A DNA stretch of 64,000 nt from Lachnospiraceae bacterium (lineage in GTDB: Bacteria; Bacillota; Clostridia; Lachnospirales; Lachnospiraceae), in contig JAILLN010000048.1 in assembly GCA_024693135.1 (NCBI GenBank), positions 1-64,000 on the forward strand, in the 5' to 3' direction. The notes under the pieces were generated by a model, which was given only the letters and a program-made list of their open reading frames with translations, searched no databases and was not told the origin of the DNA. How positions within the stretch are numbered: the stretch's first letter is position 1; each line of letters starts with the position of its first letter. The position numbers and the translations under genes are program-made. Positions 25,624 to 35,436 of the stretch are shown in pieces.

Positions 25624-26704
25624 GGCTGTTTCCTTTCTCAAATTCCTGCATGAATTCCACCAGCTTCTCCACGCCCTCCTTCGGCATGGCATTGTAGATC
25701 GAGGCCCGCATCCCGCCTACGCTCCTGTGCCCCTTCAGGTTTACGAAGCCCGCCGCTTCCGCTTCCTTGACGAACCTGGCATTGAGCTCGTCATCTCCGG
25801 TAATGAAGGGCACATTCATGAGGGAGCGGTATTCCTTATCCACCGTGCCCTTAAAGAGCCTGGAGCTGTCCAGGAAATCATAGAGGATCTTTGCCTTTTC
25901 CTCATTTCTGCTCTTCATGACGGTAAGACCGCCCATTTCCTTCAGCCATTTAAATACCAGGCCGCAGATGTAGATATTGTAGCAGGGCGGAGTATTGTAC
26001 AGGGAATCCGCATCGGCATGGGTCTTGTAGGTCAGCATGGTGGGCGTCCCGGGAAGCGGTTCATCCGTAATGAGATCCTCCCGGATGATCACGATGGTCA
26101 CCCCGGCCGGCCCCACATTCTTCTGCACTCCGCCATAAACCAGGCCATAGGCGCTCACATCCATGGGCTCCGAAAGGAACATGGAGGAGATATCGGAGAC
26201 CAGAAGCTTTCCCTTGGTATTGGGAAGCTCCTTATACTTCGTCCCGTAGATCGTATTGTTCTGGCAGATATAGACATAGTCCGCATCCTCCCTTACCGGC
26301 AGGTCCGAGCAGTCCGGGATATAGCAGAAGGTGCGGTCTTCGCTGGAGGCGATCTTCTTTGCATCCCCGTATTTGGACGCCTCCTGCCATGCCTTCTTTG
26401 CCCACTGTCCCGTCACGATAAAGTCTGCCTTTTTATTCTTCATCAGGTTCATGGGGATCATGGCAAACTGGGTGGAGGCCCCTCCCTGAAGGAAGAGCAC
26501 CTTATACTCATCCGGTATGCCCATAAGCTCCCGAAGATCTGCCTCTGCTTCCTTGATGATGGCATCATAGACCTTCGAGCGGTGGCTCATCTCCATCACC
26601 GACTGGCCGCTTCCATGGTAATCCATCATCTCTTCTGCGGCCTTCCTCAACACTTCCTCCGGCAGCACCGCCGGTCCTGCTGAAAAATTAAATACTCTGC
26701 TCAT
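25616..26704 (-). CDS. serC: Phosphoserine aminotransferase
   Basis: It transaminates 3-phosphohydroxypyruvate with glutamate to give phosphoserine; a class V PLP enzyme. The N-terminus VFNFSAGPAVLPEEVL is characteristic and the PLP lysine is in YGGVQKNVGPAG. The length of 362 residues is normal. AGGGGGAGG lies 4 bases before the ATG at 26704. The 87-bp gap upstream carries a 10-bp hairpin (GCAGCTTCCG / CGGGAGCTGC with one G-U) without a T-run, so a promoter or attenuator there is possible but not clear. Confidence 0.96.
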   Translation of the reverse strand: MSRVFNFSAGPAVLPEEVLRKAAEEMMDYHGSGQSVMEMSHRSKVYDAIIKEAEADLRELMGIPDEYKVLFLQGGASTQFAMIPMNLMKNKKADFIVTGQWAKKAWQEASKYGDAKKIASSEDRTFCYIPDCSDLPVREDADYVYICQNNTIYGTKYKELPNTKGKLLVSDISSMFLSEPMDVSAYGLVYGGVQKNVGPAGVTIVIIREDLITDEPLPGTPTMLTYKTHADADSLYNTPPCYNIYICGLVFKWLKEMGGLTVMKSRNEEKAKILYDFLDSSRLFKGTVDKEYRSLMNVPFITGDDELNARFVKEAEAAGFVNLKGHRSVGGMRASIYNAMPKEGVEKLVEFMQEFEKGNSHV

Positions 26705-26791
26705 GTTTCCTCCCCCTGATTTCTTTATTTCTACAGCAGCTCCCGAACGTTTTCTCCTGTCCGGAAGCTGCGGCAAAGTACCTGTCCTGGT

Positions 26792-28222
26792 TTAATAATA
26801 GGTGATGACGGGCATGCCCACGTGGACGTTCTCATACAGCTGCCCCGCAAAATCCACCGGCAGGTTCACGCAGCCGTGGGAGCCGTTGGATTTATAGATC
26901 TCGCCCCCAAAACTTCCCCTCCAGTTGGCATCATGCAGGCCAACATGGTTGATGAAAGCCATCCAGTATTTGACCGGTGTCCGGTAATCCGGCCCCACCA
27001 GAGTCCGGTTTCTCTGCATGAAGTAGATATAATTCATGCCCTCCGGGGTATCGTTCTTCCGGTTATGGCAGCCGGTCACCACATCGCTTTCCATGAAGAG
27101 CCTTCCGTGCTTGATATAATAGAGCTTCTGCTCCGTCATGTCTACCTCGATATAGGTATCCCCGATCTCGGTGGGAACCTTTGCGTCGGTCTTTTCCTTC
27201 GGCAGATAATCCGGAGGCCCGGTATAATTCCATCCATGCCGCAGAAGATCTGCGATATGCCCGGTCAAGGCCTCGGTATCCACGGTCCTGCCGAATGCCC
27301 CGGCGTTCACCGATACGGTGCCGCCCTTGAATTTCTTCCAATAGACCTTGGTGCCCTCTGTGGTAAACTGCCCGGAGATCTCTTCGGCGCATTCCTTGAC
27401 CCGGTCCATGTCGAGCTTCGGCCTGCCCTCGCTGTCGGTGATGAAGCCGCCCTCGTCATCCTTGGAAAAGAACCCGGCGATGGTCTCCTTGTCGATGGTC
27501 ATCTCCTGCCCCTTATCTTGAAAGGTGATCCGGGTATTCTGGCATTGATCGATCTTGCGGAAAAGCTCCAGGGTCTTCTTCTGCTCCTCGGAATATTTCG
27601 TCTCCGCATTATAGTCCACCTTGGCGAGATCCAGGTAGGTATCCCCGTCCTGCATGGTATCCAGGATGATCCCCACAAGCGTGTCCTTATCCGGCTGGGT
27701 ATCCTCCGGGCCGACCAGCTCGTAGCCCTCCGAAGGGGATTTCCGGATCCGTACCGAGTTGTCCTGCTCATCCGGAAGCTTCGTCACCGGCTCCAGCGAA
27801 CGGATGGAATCCTCGGCATGCTCCCGGCTGAAGCGGAGCTCGGGCCGGATGGAGACCCTCCTTTCGTAGGTCAGATAGGGAAACCAGACCAGGGCGGATT
27901 CCTGAGCCTTCAGACGTTTTAATTCATTGGTATAGTCATATTCCGACCGGATGTCCTTATCCTTCAGCTTCCCCACTTCAGAACCGTTTTCTGCGATGAC
28001 CAGGGTATAGCTGTTTTCCTCATTGGCAAGGAGATACCGGTTGGCCTCCTCGATGCCCATGCCGGTCAGGTGCAGGTTATTGGCATAAAGGTTGCAGGAA
28101 AAATGGTTGGAATAAAAGCAGGCCATGGCCAGATAAGAAAGGACAAAGACCGCGATGATCCCCAATACGATGCCCCTCGTTACCTTCGATGCCCGTTCAT
28201 TTTCCTCCAAGATCTTTTTCAT
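26792..28222 (-). CDS. L,D-transpeptidase (YkuD) with N-terminal membrane anchor
   Basis: It forms 3-3 peptidoglycan cross-links or attaches molecules to peptidoglycan outside the cell. A single hydrophobic anchor lies at about residues 18-39 (GIVLGIIAVFVLSYLAMACF). A long repeat-type peptidoglycan-binding region follows (about 45-330). The C-terminal YkuD domain carries SNGSHGCVNLP with the catalytic cysteine and upstream GLHDANW. The ATG at 28222 follows GGAGG by 6 bases and overlaps ilvB by 26 bp. The context, behind ilvB, looks incidental. Confidence 0.93.
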   Translation of the reverse strand: MKKILEENERASKVTRGIVLGIIAVFVLSYLAMACFYSNHFSCNLYANNLHLTGMGIEEANRYLLANEENSYTLVIAENGSEVGKLKDKDIRSEYDYTNELKRLKAQESALVWFPYLTYERRVSIRPELRFSREHAEDSIRSLEPVTKLPDEQDNSVRIRKSPSEGYELVGPEDTQPDKDTLVGIILDTMQDGDTYLDLAKVDYNAETKYSEEQKKTLELFRKIDQCQNTRITFQDKGQEMTIDKETIAGFFSKDDEGGFITDSEGRPKLDMDRVKECAEEISGQFTTEGTKVYWKKFKGGTVSVNAGAFGRTVDTEALTGHIADLLRHGWNYTGPPDYLPKEKTDAKVPTEIGDTYIEVDMTEQKLYYIKHGRLFMESDVVTGCHNRKNDTPEGMNYIYFMQRNRTLVGPDYRTPVKYWMAFINHVGLHDANWRGSFGGEIYKSNGSHGCVNLPVDFAGQLYENVHVGMPVITYY

Positions 28223-29876
28223 CAAATGCCTCCTCGATCGCGCCGCCCGGAGAAACCATGGGAAATACCTTATCGTCTGCCTCGATCACCACATCGATCA
28301 ATACCGGTTTGGAGGACTTCATGGCCTTTTTGATGGCAGGATCCACCTCTTCTTTCTTCGTCACCCTGATCGCCATGCAGCCAAGCCCCTCGGCCACCTT
28401 GCAATAATCCGTATCATCCTGAAGCACGGTCTGGGAATAGCGCTTCCCATAGAATAAGGTCTGCCACTGCCGGACCATTCCCAGCACATGATTGTCGATC
28501 ACGATCTCAATCACCGGCAGGCCGTTGCGGGAAGCCGTCATGAGCTCGTTCATGTTCATCCTAAAGCATCCGTCTCCCGCCACGTTGACCACGATCTTGT
28601 CCGGATTGGCGGCCTTCGCCCCGATGGCGGCGCCCAGGCCGTAGCCCATGGTTCCCAGACCGCCGGAGGTCAGAAGCTGCCTCGGATTCCGGAAACGGTA
28701 GAACTGCGCCGTCCACATCTGATGCTGGCCTACGTCGGTCGCGACGATGGCCGAGGATTTGGTCAGGGCATCCAGCCTCTCGATCACATAAGGGCAGGTA
28801 AGCCGGTCTTCGGGATAGCTTAAAGGGAAGTCCTCCTTGTAGGACAGGATATGCTTCATCCACTCCTTCCGGTTCTTCGCCTGGAGCTCGGGAAGCAGGG
28901 CCTTAAGCACCTCCTTCAGGTCTCCTACCACCGAAGCGTCGGTCCGGATGTTTTTGTTGATCTCCGCATCATCGATGTCGATATGCAGGATCTTTGCATG
29001 GGAAGCAAACCGCCCGGCATTGCCCACCACCCGGTCGGAAAAGCGGGCTCCCAGGGCAATGAGAAGGTCGCATTCGGATACTCCCTTATTGGAGGCCTTG
29101 GTCCCATGCATGCCGATCATGCCGGTATAATGGTCATCGGCCGGATCCACCACGCCCTTTCCCATGAGGGTATCACAGGCAGGCGCGTCCAGCTTGCGGA
29201 TCAGCTCCCTTACCTCCTTTGAAGCTTCGGAGATCACGGCTCCGCCACCCACATAGAGGAAGGGCTTCTTTGCATGGTTAATGAGCTCCGCGGCTTTTTT
29301 CAGGTCAACCTTCGAATAGGTCTTTTCCTGGGCTTTTTTCCGCTCGGCCTTTGCCGGCTTGAATTCAAAAGAGGCCGCCGTCACGTCCTTGGTGATGTCC
29401 ACGATCACCGGCCCCGGCCTCCCGCTTTTGGCGATCCGGAAGGCCTTCCGCAGGGTATCGGCCAGGATGCTGATGTCCTTTACGATATAGCCGTGCTTGG
29501 TGATGGGCATGGTGATTCCCACGATGTCCACCTCCTGGAAGGTATCCTTCCCCAAAAGCGGCAGATTGACGTTTGCCGTGATGGCCACCATGGGCACGGA
29601 GTCCATATAGGCCGTGGCAATGCCGGTGACCAGATTGGTCGCCCCCGGGCCGCTTGTGGCAAGGCATACCCCGGTCTTGCCCGTGCTCCTGGCATATCCG
29701 TCCGCCGCATGGGCAGCCCCCTGCTCATGGGAGGTGAGGATATGGCGGATCTCATCCGAGTGCTTATAAAGCTCGTCATAGATATTCAGGATGGTGCCGC
29801 CGGGATAACCGAATACGGTATCCACTCCCTGTTCCTTCAGCACTTCGATTACGATTTCAGAACCAGTCAGCTGCAT
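28197..29876 (-). CDS. ilvB: Acetolactate synthase, large (catalytic) subunit
   Basis: A TPP enzyme that joins two pyruvates, or pyruvate and 2-oxobutyrate, in branched-chain amino-acid synthesis. The catalytic glutamate is in TSHEQGAAHAADGYAR. The TPP motif is AGDGCFRMNMNELMTA ... IDN. The domain order is PYR, central, PP over 559 residues. The ATG at 29876 is preferred because AAGGAGG lies 5 bases before it. No regulatory subunit (ilvN/ilvH) is adjacent, nor is ilvC. Confidence 0.96.
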   Translation of the reverse strand: MQLTGSEIVIEVLKEQGVDTVFGYPGGTILNIYDELYKHSDEIRHILTSHEQGAAHAADGYARSTGKTGVCLATSGPGATNLVTGIATAYMDSVPMVAITANVNLPLLGKDTFQEVDIVGITMPITKHGYIVKDISILADTLRKAFRIAKSGRPGPVIVDITKDVTAASFEFKPAKAERKKAQEKTYSKVDLKKAAELINHAKKPFLYVGGGAVISEASKEVRELIRKLDAPACDTLMGKGVVDPADDHYTGMIGMHGTKASNKGVSECDLLIALGARFSDRVVGNAGRFASHAKILHIDIDDAEINKNIRTDASVVGDLKEVLKALLPELQAKNRKEWMKHILSYKEDFPLSYPEDRLTCPYVIERLDALTKSSAIVATDVGQHQMWTAQFYRFRNPRQLLTSGGLGTMGYGLGAAIGAKAANPDKIVVNVAGDGCFRMNMNELMTASRNGLPVIEIVIDNHVLGMVRQWQTLFYGKRYSQTVLQDDTDYCKVAEGLGCMAIRVTKKEEVDPAIKKAMKSSKPVLIDVVIEADDKVFPMVSPGGAIEEAFDEKDLGGK

Positions 29877-29960
29877 CTGGGCCTCCTTCGGCAATGCTCT
29901 AAACTCTCTTCCCCGCCCGCATCCTCACGGGAAGCCTTGGGGGAAGCAAAATGCAAAAAA

Positions 29961-31625
29961 TTACGAGATCTCCAGGATGGCTCCCCGGTTTCCGCTGGTG
30001 ACAAGCTTTTCGTATCTGGCAAGATATCCGCTTTCGACCTTGGGCTTCCTTGGGCTTAAGCTGAGGCGGCGCTTTGCAAGCTCCTCCTCCGAAACATCCA
30101 CATTCAGGGAATTTTCCGGTATGTTGATCTTGATGATGTCTCCCTCCTGGATCAATGCGATGGGACCGCCCACTGCGGCCTCCGGGGAGATATGTCCGAT
30201 GGAAGCGCCCCGGCTGGCTCCCGAAAACCGCCCGTCGGTCAGCAAAGCCACGGTCTCTCCCAGGCCCATGCCGGCGATGGCGGAGGTAGGATTCAGCATC
30301 TCCCGCATGCCGGGTCCGCCCTTCGGTCCTTCATAGCGGATCACCACTACATCTCCGGGATGGATCTTTCCGCCATAGATCGCCTCGATGGCATCCTCCT
30401 CGCAGTCAAACACCCTGGCCGGCCCTTCATGCACCATCATTTCCGGCGCTACCGCAGAGCGCTTCACGATGCCGGTATCCGGGGCGATATTCCCCTTCAG
30501 CACAGCGATGCCGCCCTCCGGCATAAAGGGATCCTCGATGGGGCGGATGGTCTGGGGATCCAGGTTCTTTGCATTTTCGATATTCTCTCCCACGGTCTTT
30601 CCCGTCACGGTCATGCAGGAAAGATCCAGCAGGTTCTTCTTTGAAAGCTCCTTCATGACGGCATAGACTCCTCCTGCCTCATTCAGGTCTTCCATGTAGG
30701 TGCGTCCGGCCGGTGCCAGATGGCAGAGGTTCGGCGTTCTGGCGCTGACCTCATTGGCCACTTCCATGTCCAGCTCGATCCCCGCCTCGTGGGCGATGGC
30801 CGGCAGATGAAGCATGGTATTGGTGGAGCAGCCCAGGGCCATATCTACGGTCAGGGCATTCATAAAGGCCGCCTTCGTCAGGATATCCCGGGGCCTGATG
30901 TTTTTCTTCAGCATTTCCATGACCTTATTGCCCGCAAGCTTTCCTAAGCGGATCCGCTCGGAATATACCGCAGGCACGGTGCCGTTGCCCTGAAGCCCCA
31001 TGCCGATGGCCTCGGTCAGGCAGTTCATGGAATTTGCCGTATACATGCCGGAGCAGGAGCCGCAGGTCGGGCAGACATGCTCGTCATAATACTTCAGCTC
31101 CTCTTCATCGATGGTGCCGGCCTTCTTTGCCCCGACTGCCTCAAACATGGAGGAAAGGGAGGTCTTCTTCCCATGGACACGCCCTGCAAGCATGGGTCCT
31201 CCGGATACGAATACCGTAGGGACATTGACCCGGGCCGCGGCCATCAGAAGACCGGGCACGTTCTTGTCGCAGTTGGGCACCATCACCAGGGCGTCAAACT
31301 GATGGGCGATGGCCATGCATTCCGTGGAATCACAGATCAGGTCCCTGGTCACCAGGGAATACTTCATCCCGATATGGCCCATGGCGATCCCGTCGCAGAC
31401 CGCGATGGCCGGAAAGACCACCGGCATTCCTCCCGCTTCCGCTACCCCGAGCTTCACGGCATCTACGATCTTGTCGATATTCATATGGCCGGGCACGATC
31501 TCGTTATAGGAGCTTACGATGCCCACCAAGGGCTTTTTCAGCTCCTCCTCCGTAAATCCCAGTGCATGGAACAGGCTCCTGTGGGGCGCATGCTCGTCTC
31601 CCAGCTTGACATTATCACTCTTCAT
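29961..31625 (-). CDS. ilvD: Dihydroxy-acid dehydratase
   Basis: An iron-sulfur dehydratase that converts 2,3-dihydroxy-3-methylvalerate or -isovalerate to the 2-oxoacids before the final transamination. Cluster cysteines are in [10 protein letters not shown] and [17 protein letters not shown]. Other conserved segments are [15 protein letters not shown] near the N-terminus and [14 protein letters not shown]. The length is 554 residues. GAGGAGG lies 5 bases before the ATG at 31625. The 49-bp gap to leuB carries a fragment resembling the leader repeat described at 33155 and 35914. Confidence 0.96.
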   Translation of the reverse strand: MKSDNVKLGDEHAPHRSLFHALGFTEEELKKPLVGIVSSYNEIVPGHMNIDKIVDAVKLGVAEAGGMPVVFPAIAVCDGIAMGHIGMKYSLVTRDLICDSTECMAIAHQFDALVMVPNCDKNVPGLLMAAARVNVPTVFVSGGPMLAGRVHGKKTSLSSMFEAVGAKKAGTIDEEELKYYDEHVCPTCGSCSGMYTANSMNCLTEAIGMGLQGNGTVPAVYSERIRLGKLAGNKVMEMLKKNIRPRDILTKAAFMNALTVDMALGCSTNTMLHLPAIAHEAGIELDMEVANEVSARTPNLCHLAPAGRTYMEDLNEAGGVYAVMKELSKKNLLDLSCMTVTGKTVGENIENAKNLDPQTIRPIEDPFMPEGGIAVLKGNIAPDTGIVKRSAVAPEMMVHEGPARVFDCEEDAIEAIYGGKIHPGDVVVIRYEGPKGGPGMREMLNPTSAIAGMGLGETVALLTDGRFSGASRGASIGHISPEAAVGGPIALIQEGDIIKINIPENSLNVDVSEEELAKRRLSLSPRKPKVESGYLARYEKLVTSGNRGAILEIS

Positions 31626-31674
31626 CCTATCCTCCTCTGTATCCATATGTTTACAGCTGACTTACGCCGGCCGC

Positions 31675-32757
31675 TTATAGCCTCTCTGCAATCAGGTCGC
31701 CCATCTTTTCCGTGCCGACCTTTGTGCATCCCTCCGACATAATATCCCCGGTGCGGTATCCTTCCTTCAATACCTTCCGGATGGCCTCCTCGATCCCGTC
31801 GGCTTCTGCATCCCGGTCGAAGGTAAACCGGAGCATCATGGCGGCAGAAAGGATCGTGGCGATGGGATTGGCGATCCCCTTGCCCGCGATGTCCGGAGCC
31901 GAGCCGCCGGAGGGCTCGTAAAGGCCGAATTTCGTATCGTTCAGGGATGCGCTGGAAAGCATTCCGATGGAGCCGGTGATCATGGCCGCCTCATCGGAAA
32001 GGATGTCGCCGAACATATTCTCCGTGAGCACCACATCAAACTGGGCCGGATCCTTCACGATCTGCATGGCGCAGTTATCCACCAGCATATGCTCCAAAAC
32101 CACATCCGGATAATCCTTCGCCACTTCTTCCGTCACCTTCCGCCAAAGCCTGGAGGAATCCAGCACATTTGCCTTGTCCACGCTTGTCACCTTTTTCCGG
32201 CGCTTCCTTGCGATCTCAAACGCCTTCACCGCCGCACGCCGGATCTCAAAGTCGCTGTAGGCCAGGGTATCCACGGCCTTCCGGATGCCGTTTTCCTCTA
32301 TGGTCTGCCGTTCCCCGAAATAAAGCCCCCCGGTAAGCTCCCTCAATATGATGAAGTCAAAGCCCTTTTCGGCCGTATCTGCCCTTAAGGGACAGGCTCC
32401 CTTCAGCTCCTCGTAAAGCAGGGAGGGACGCAGGTTCGCAAAAAGGTTCAAGGCTTTACGGATCCCCAGAAGCCCGGCTTCCGGCCTCTTTTGGGGCGGC
32501 AGGCGGTACCAGGGCGAGGTTGCCGCATTCCCGCCGATGGAGCCCATCAATACGGCATCGGATGCCTTCGCCTTATTTTTGGCTTCCTCCGTCAGCGGCT
32601 CGCCGAAGCGGTCGATGGAGCAGCCTCCCATGCAGATCTCCGTATAATCGATCTCAAAACCATGCTTTGCGGCAGAAGCATCCAGGACCTTCTGTGCTTC
32701 ACGCACCACCTCCGGTCCGATGCCGTCTCCCGCGATCACGCCGATCTTCAATGCCAT
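31675..32757 (-). CDS. leuB: 3-Isopropylmalate dehydrogenase
   Basis: An NAD-dependent oxidative decarboxylase of leucine synthesis. Conserved elements are IAGDGIGPEV, the substrate-loop arginine region NLFANLRP, the leucine-specific RELTGGLYFG and the metal-binding ENMFGDILSDEAAMI. The length of 360 residues is usual. AGAGGAG precedes the ATG. leuA and leuCD are not in the window, so the leucine genes are split in this genome. Confidence 0.96.
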   Translation of the reverse strand: MALKIGVIAGDGIGPEVVREAQKVLDASAAKHGFEIDYTEICMGGCSIDRFGEPLTEEAKNKAKASDAVLMGSIGGNAATSPWYRLPPQKRPEAGLLGIRKALNLFANLRPSLLYEELKGACPLRADTAEKGFDFIILRELTGGLYFGERQTIEENGIRKAVDTLAYSDFEIRRAAVKAFEIARKRRKKVTSVDKANVLDSSRLWRKVTEEVAKDYPDVVLEHMLVDNCAMQIVKDPAQFDVVLTENMFGDILSDEAAMITGSIGMLSSASLNDTKFGLYEPSGGSAPDIAGKGIANPIATILSAAMMLRFTFDRDAEADGIEEAIRKVLKEGYRTGDIMSEGCTKVGTEKMGDLIAERL

Positions 32758-32789
32758 TTCTTCTCCTCTTTCTTATTCGGATGCGGAAC

Positions 32790-33128
32790 TTATTCCTTCT
32801 TCTGTGCTTCTGCAGGGGCTTCCGGCTTTTCGATCTGGGAGATCGCTTCCTTCCGCATGGGGATCCTGCAGTTTTTGTTGTTCCCGAATTCCACGATCAC
32901 CGTATCCTCATCCGAGATGTCGATCACGATGCCGTAAAACCCGCTGGTGGTGAGCACGCTGTCTCCCACCTCCAGGGTGGAAAGCATGTTCTGCATCTTT
33001 TCTTTTTCTTTTTTCTGCGGGCGTATCATCACGAAATACATGAAGCCGAAGATCACCGCCATGTATACCACGATCATGAGTATGCCCTGAGAAGAGTTTG
33101 CAGGTGCCGCCGTTAATAAGATGTTCAT
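32790..33128 (-). CDS. yajC: Sec translocase accessory subunit YajC
   Basis: A single-span inner-membrane protein that associates with SecDF and the translocon. It has one N-terminal hydrophobic helix (about residues 15-35) followed by the YajC core FVMIRPQKKEKEKMQNML and SVLTTSGFYGIVIDI. It has 112 residues. It lies downstream of tgt, the common tgt-yajC arrangement. AAAGGAGG precedes the ATG. The 82-bp gap to tgt contains a dispersed 43-bp leader repeat. Confidence 0.95.
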   Translation of the reverse strand: MNILLTAAPANSSQGILMIVVYMAVIFGFMYFVMIRPQKKEKEKMQNMLSTLEVGDSVLTTSGFYGIVIDISDEDTVIVEFGNNKNCRIPMRKEAISQIEKPEAPAEAQKKE

Positions 33129-33154
33129 ATTTCCTCCTTTGTATACGCTTGTTT

Positions 33155-33197
33155 ATCTCTGACTCATACCGGTCGGATGCGGAACCCGTAACCGGCC
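33155..33197 (-). repeat. Leader repeat, copy A (upstream of yajC)
   Basis: A 43-bp element about 86% identical to the copy at 35914-35956. On the coding strand both end in AGTCAGAGAT, and the near edge lies 27 bases before the yajC ATG. It could be a regulatory leader element or a small dispersed repeat. Confidence 0.65.
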
Positions 33198-33210
33198 AAA
33201 GGGTTCCCGC

Positions 33211-34365
33211 TTATGCCAATGTCAGGTCCGTCTCCGGCCTTATATGGTATCCCGAAAGGAAATCCCTGCGGAAGTCCTCGTATCTGCCCTCTTCGACGGC
33301 CTCCCTGATCTCCTGCATCAAATGATTGTAAAAATACAGGTTATGCATGACCGAAAGCCTGAGCCCCAGCATCTCCCCGGCCATCAAAAGATGCCGGATA
33401 TAAGCCCTGCTGTGATGCCTGCAGGCGGGGCAGCCGCAGCCCTCTTCGATGGGAGAATCATCCTTAATGAACTTGGCGTTTTTCAGGTTGAGCTTGCCCT
33501 TATGGGTATAGACCTGCCCATGCCTCGCATTTCTTGAAGGATAGACGCAGTCAAAGAAATCCACCCCCCGGTATACCGCCTCTACGATGTTTTCCGGGGT
33601 GCCCACGCCCATGAGATACACCGGCCGGTCGGAAGGAAGCTCCGGCACCGTCACATCCAGGATATGATACATCTCCTCGTGGCTTTCTCCCACGGCAAGC
33701 CCGCCGACGGCATAGCCGGGAAGATCCAGCTCCCGGATCCTCTTGGCATTGTCGATCCGGATATCCTCAAAGACGGCTCCCTGATTGATGCCGAACAAGA
33801 GCTGCTCCGGATTTACGGTATCCGGCAGGGCATTCAGCCGTTCCAGCTCCTCCTTGCAGCGCAGAAGCCAGCGCTCCGTCCTCTTCACGCTTTCGGTCAC
33901 ATAGTTCCGGTCTGCCTTGGCGCTGGGGCATTCATCCAATGCCATGGCTATGGTCGAACCAAGATTGGACTGGATCTGTATGCTCTCCTCCGGACCCATG
34001 AAGATGCGGCGCCCGTCGATATGGGACTGGAAGGTCACCCCCTCCTCCCGGATCTTCCTTAGTGTCTTCAGGGAGAATACCTGAAATCCGCCGGAATCCG
34101 TAAGGATCGGCCTGTCCCAGCCCGTAAAGCGGTGGAGCCCGCCAAGCTCCCTGATCGTCCGGTCTCCGGTCCGCACATGCAAATGGTAGGTATTGCAAAG
34201 CATGACCTGGGTCTCGATCTCCTTCAGGTCCGTGACCGACACGGCTCCCTTGATGGCCCCGGCCGTTCCCACATTCATGAAGACAGGGGTCTCGATCACG
34301 CCATGCACAGTGGTCAGGCGCCCCCGTCTTGCCCTTCCGTCTTTTTTGATCAGCTCATATCCCAA
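33211..34365 (-). CDS. tgt: tRNA-guanine transglycosylase (queuosine synthesis)
   Basis: It exchanges guanine 34 of GUN-anticodon tRNAs for preQ1. The catalytic aspartate is in LTDSGGFQVFSL and a second in FFDCVYPSRNARHG. The zinc site is CGCPACRHH plus a later histidine in VMHNLYFYNHL. The length of 384 residues is standard. The start is two bases before the stop of the preceding VanY-type gene (34367), so the two are tightly linked; the ATG lies one base inside the gap. Confidence 0.97.
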   Translation of the reverse strand: MGYELIKKDGRARRGRLTTVHGVIETPVFMNVGTAGAIKGAVSVTDLKEIETQVMLCNTYHLHVRTGDRTIRELGGLHRFTGWDRPILTDSGGFQVFSLKTLRKIREEGVTFQSHIDGRRIFMGPEESIQIQSNLGSTIAMALDECPSAKADRNYVTESVKRTERWLLRCKEELERLNALPDTVNPEQLLFGINQGAVFEDIRIDNAKRIRELDLPGYAVGGLAVGESHEEMYHILDVTVPELPSDRPVYLMGVGTPENIVEAVYRGVDFFDCVYPSRNARHGQVYTHKGKLNLKNAKFIKDDSPIEEGCGCPACRHHSRAYIRHLLMAGEMLGLRLSVMHNLYFYNHLMQEIREAVEEGRYEDFRRDFLSGYHIRPETDLTLA

Positions 34366-34366
34366 A

Positions 34367-35296
34367 TCAGTCCACGTTTCCTATCAACTTATCATATTCT
34401 TCCAGGCAGAGCCCCAGGGCTGTGATCTCCCTGGCCGCACGCACGCCCACATAACGGTAATGCCAGGGCTCAAACTCGATCCCCGTGATCTCGGTCTTAT
34501 CCAGGGGATACCTCAGGATAAAGCCGTAATCCGGGGCATGCTCCTTCAGCCAGATCCCGCCGTCGGTCTCGGCGAATTCCGCATCCAGTGTCTGATGGTC
34601 CTGGGTCACGAAATCAAAGGCCAGCCCTACCTGGTGCTCGCTGGTGCCGGGAATGGCCACCGTCTCCGACGCCAGGTCATAGGCTTCATCATAATCATAG
34701 CCCTTGCGGGTATAGGATTTGATCTTCTTCTCAAAAAGCATCTCCTGCTTTTCCAGGTCCCGGTAAGGAGAGCAGATAAAGATATAGACGCCGTCGTCCT
34801 TGGCCGCCTGCAGCATCTCGATCACATGCTCCGCCACCCGGACATCCGACTTCACGTCGCCCTTGATGGTGGCCAGCTCAAACTGGTAGTCCGGAGGGAT
34901 CCGGTGCTCCTTATTGATCAGGATCAAAGACCAGTCCTCGCTGAAATCCGCATCCACATAGCCCTGTTTTTCATCAAAGATCCGGATGGATTCATCCTCC
35001 GTGCCGGCCCTGGCCCGTTCATTCAATGCCTTGGCCGCGGCCCTGGTGTCGGCAAGGATCCGCTCCACCGCTTCATCGTCGGCAGAGAAGGTCTCCACCT
35101 CGCCCTGTCCTTCCTGGACCACATTCAAAACATCTGACTTTTCCAGGACGATCCGGTCTCCGCTGTCATCGATCAGCACCACCTTATTTTCTGCCACCTG
35201 CTTACGGGTAGCCGTCACGGAAAAGCTGGCTGTCACCACAAATGCGGCCCCCGTAAGGACCAGCACGCATATTTTTCTGATATACGGAATTCGCAT
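34367..35296 (-). CDS. VanY-type D-alanyl-D-alanine carboxypeptidase (M15B), membrane anchored
   Basis: A zinc peptidase that trims D-Ala from peptidoglycan stem peptides outside the cell. The N-terminal segment CVLVLTGAAFVVTASFSV is a signal or anchor. The catalytic domain has PGTSEHQVGLAFDF (zinc His and Asp) and GIEFEPWHYRYVG (Glu and zinc His). The length from the chosen ATG is 309 residues; GGAG lies 8 bases upstream. The preceding linker (about 50-160) is charged. There are no other van genes, so housekeeping wall remodelling is more likely than glycopeptide resistance. Confidence 0.91.
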   Translation of the reverse strand: MRIPYIRKICVLVLTGAAFVVTASFSVTATRKQVAENKVVLIDDSGDRIVLEKSDVLNVVQEGQGEVETFSADDEAVERILADTRAAAKALNERARAGTEDESIRIFDEKQGYVDADFSEDWSLILINKEHRIPPDYQFELATIKGDVKSDVRVAEHVIEMLQAAKDDGVYIFICSPYRDLEKQEMLFEKKIKSYTRKGYDYDEAYDLASETVAIPGTSEHQVGLAFDFVTQDHQTLDAEFAETDGGIWLKEHAPDYGFILRYPLDKTEITGIEFEPWHYRYVGVRAAREITALGLCLEEYDKLIGNVD

Positions 35297-35436
35297 GAAA
35301 AACTCCAAAAACACTACATTTAGCGGACGATCCAAAGACGCCCACAAGCCATCATAGAAAAATGGCACGCATTTTTTAACTTACCACAACGCCGAAAAAA
35401 CTACAAGGCAAACGGGGCAAAAAGGAAGGTCATTTT

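Noticed and set aside
26705-26791. Serine riboswitch, T-box or attenuator before serC
   Set aside because: Only 87 bp are available; a 10-bp hairpin is present but without T-run or conserved T-box sequence.
34367-35296. Glycopeptide-resistance vanY
   Set aside because: No vanS/R/H/A/X neighbours; the family is common in housekeeping wall metabolism.
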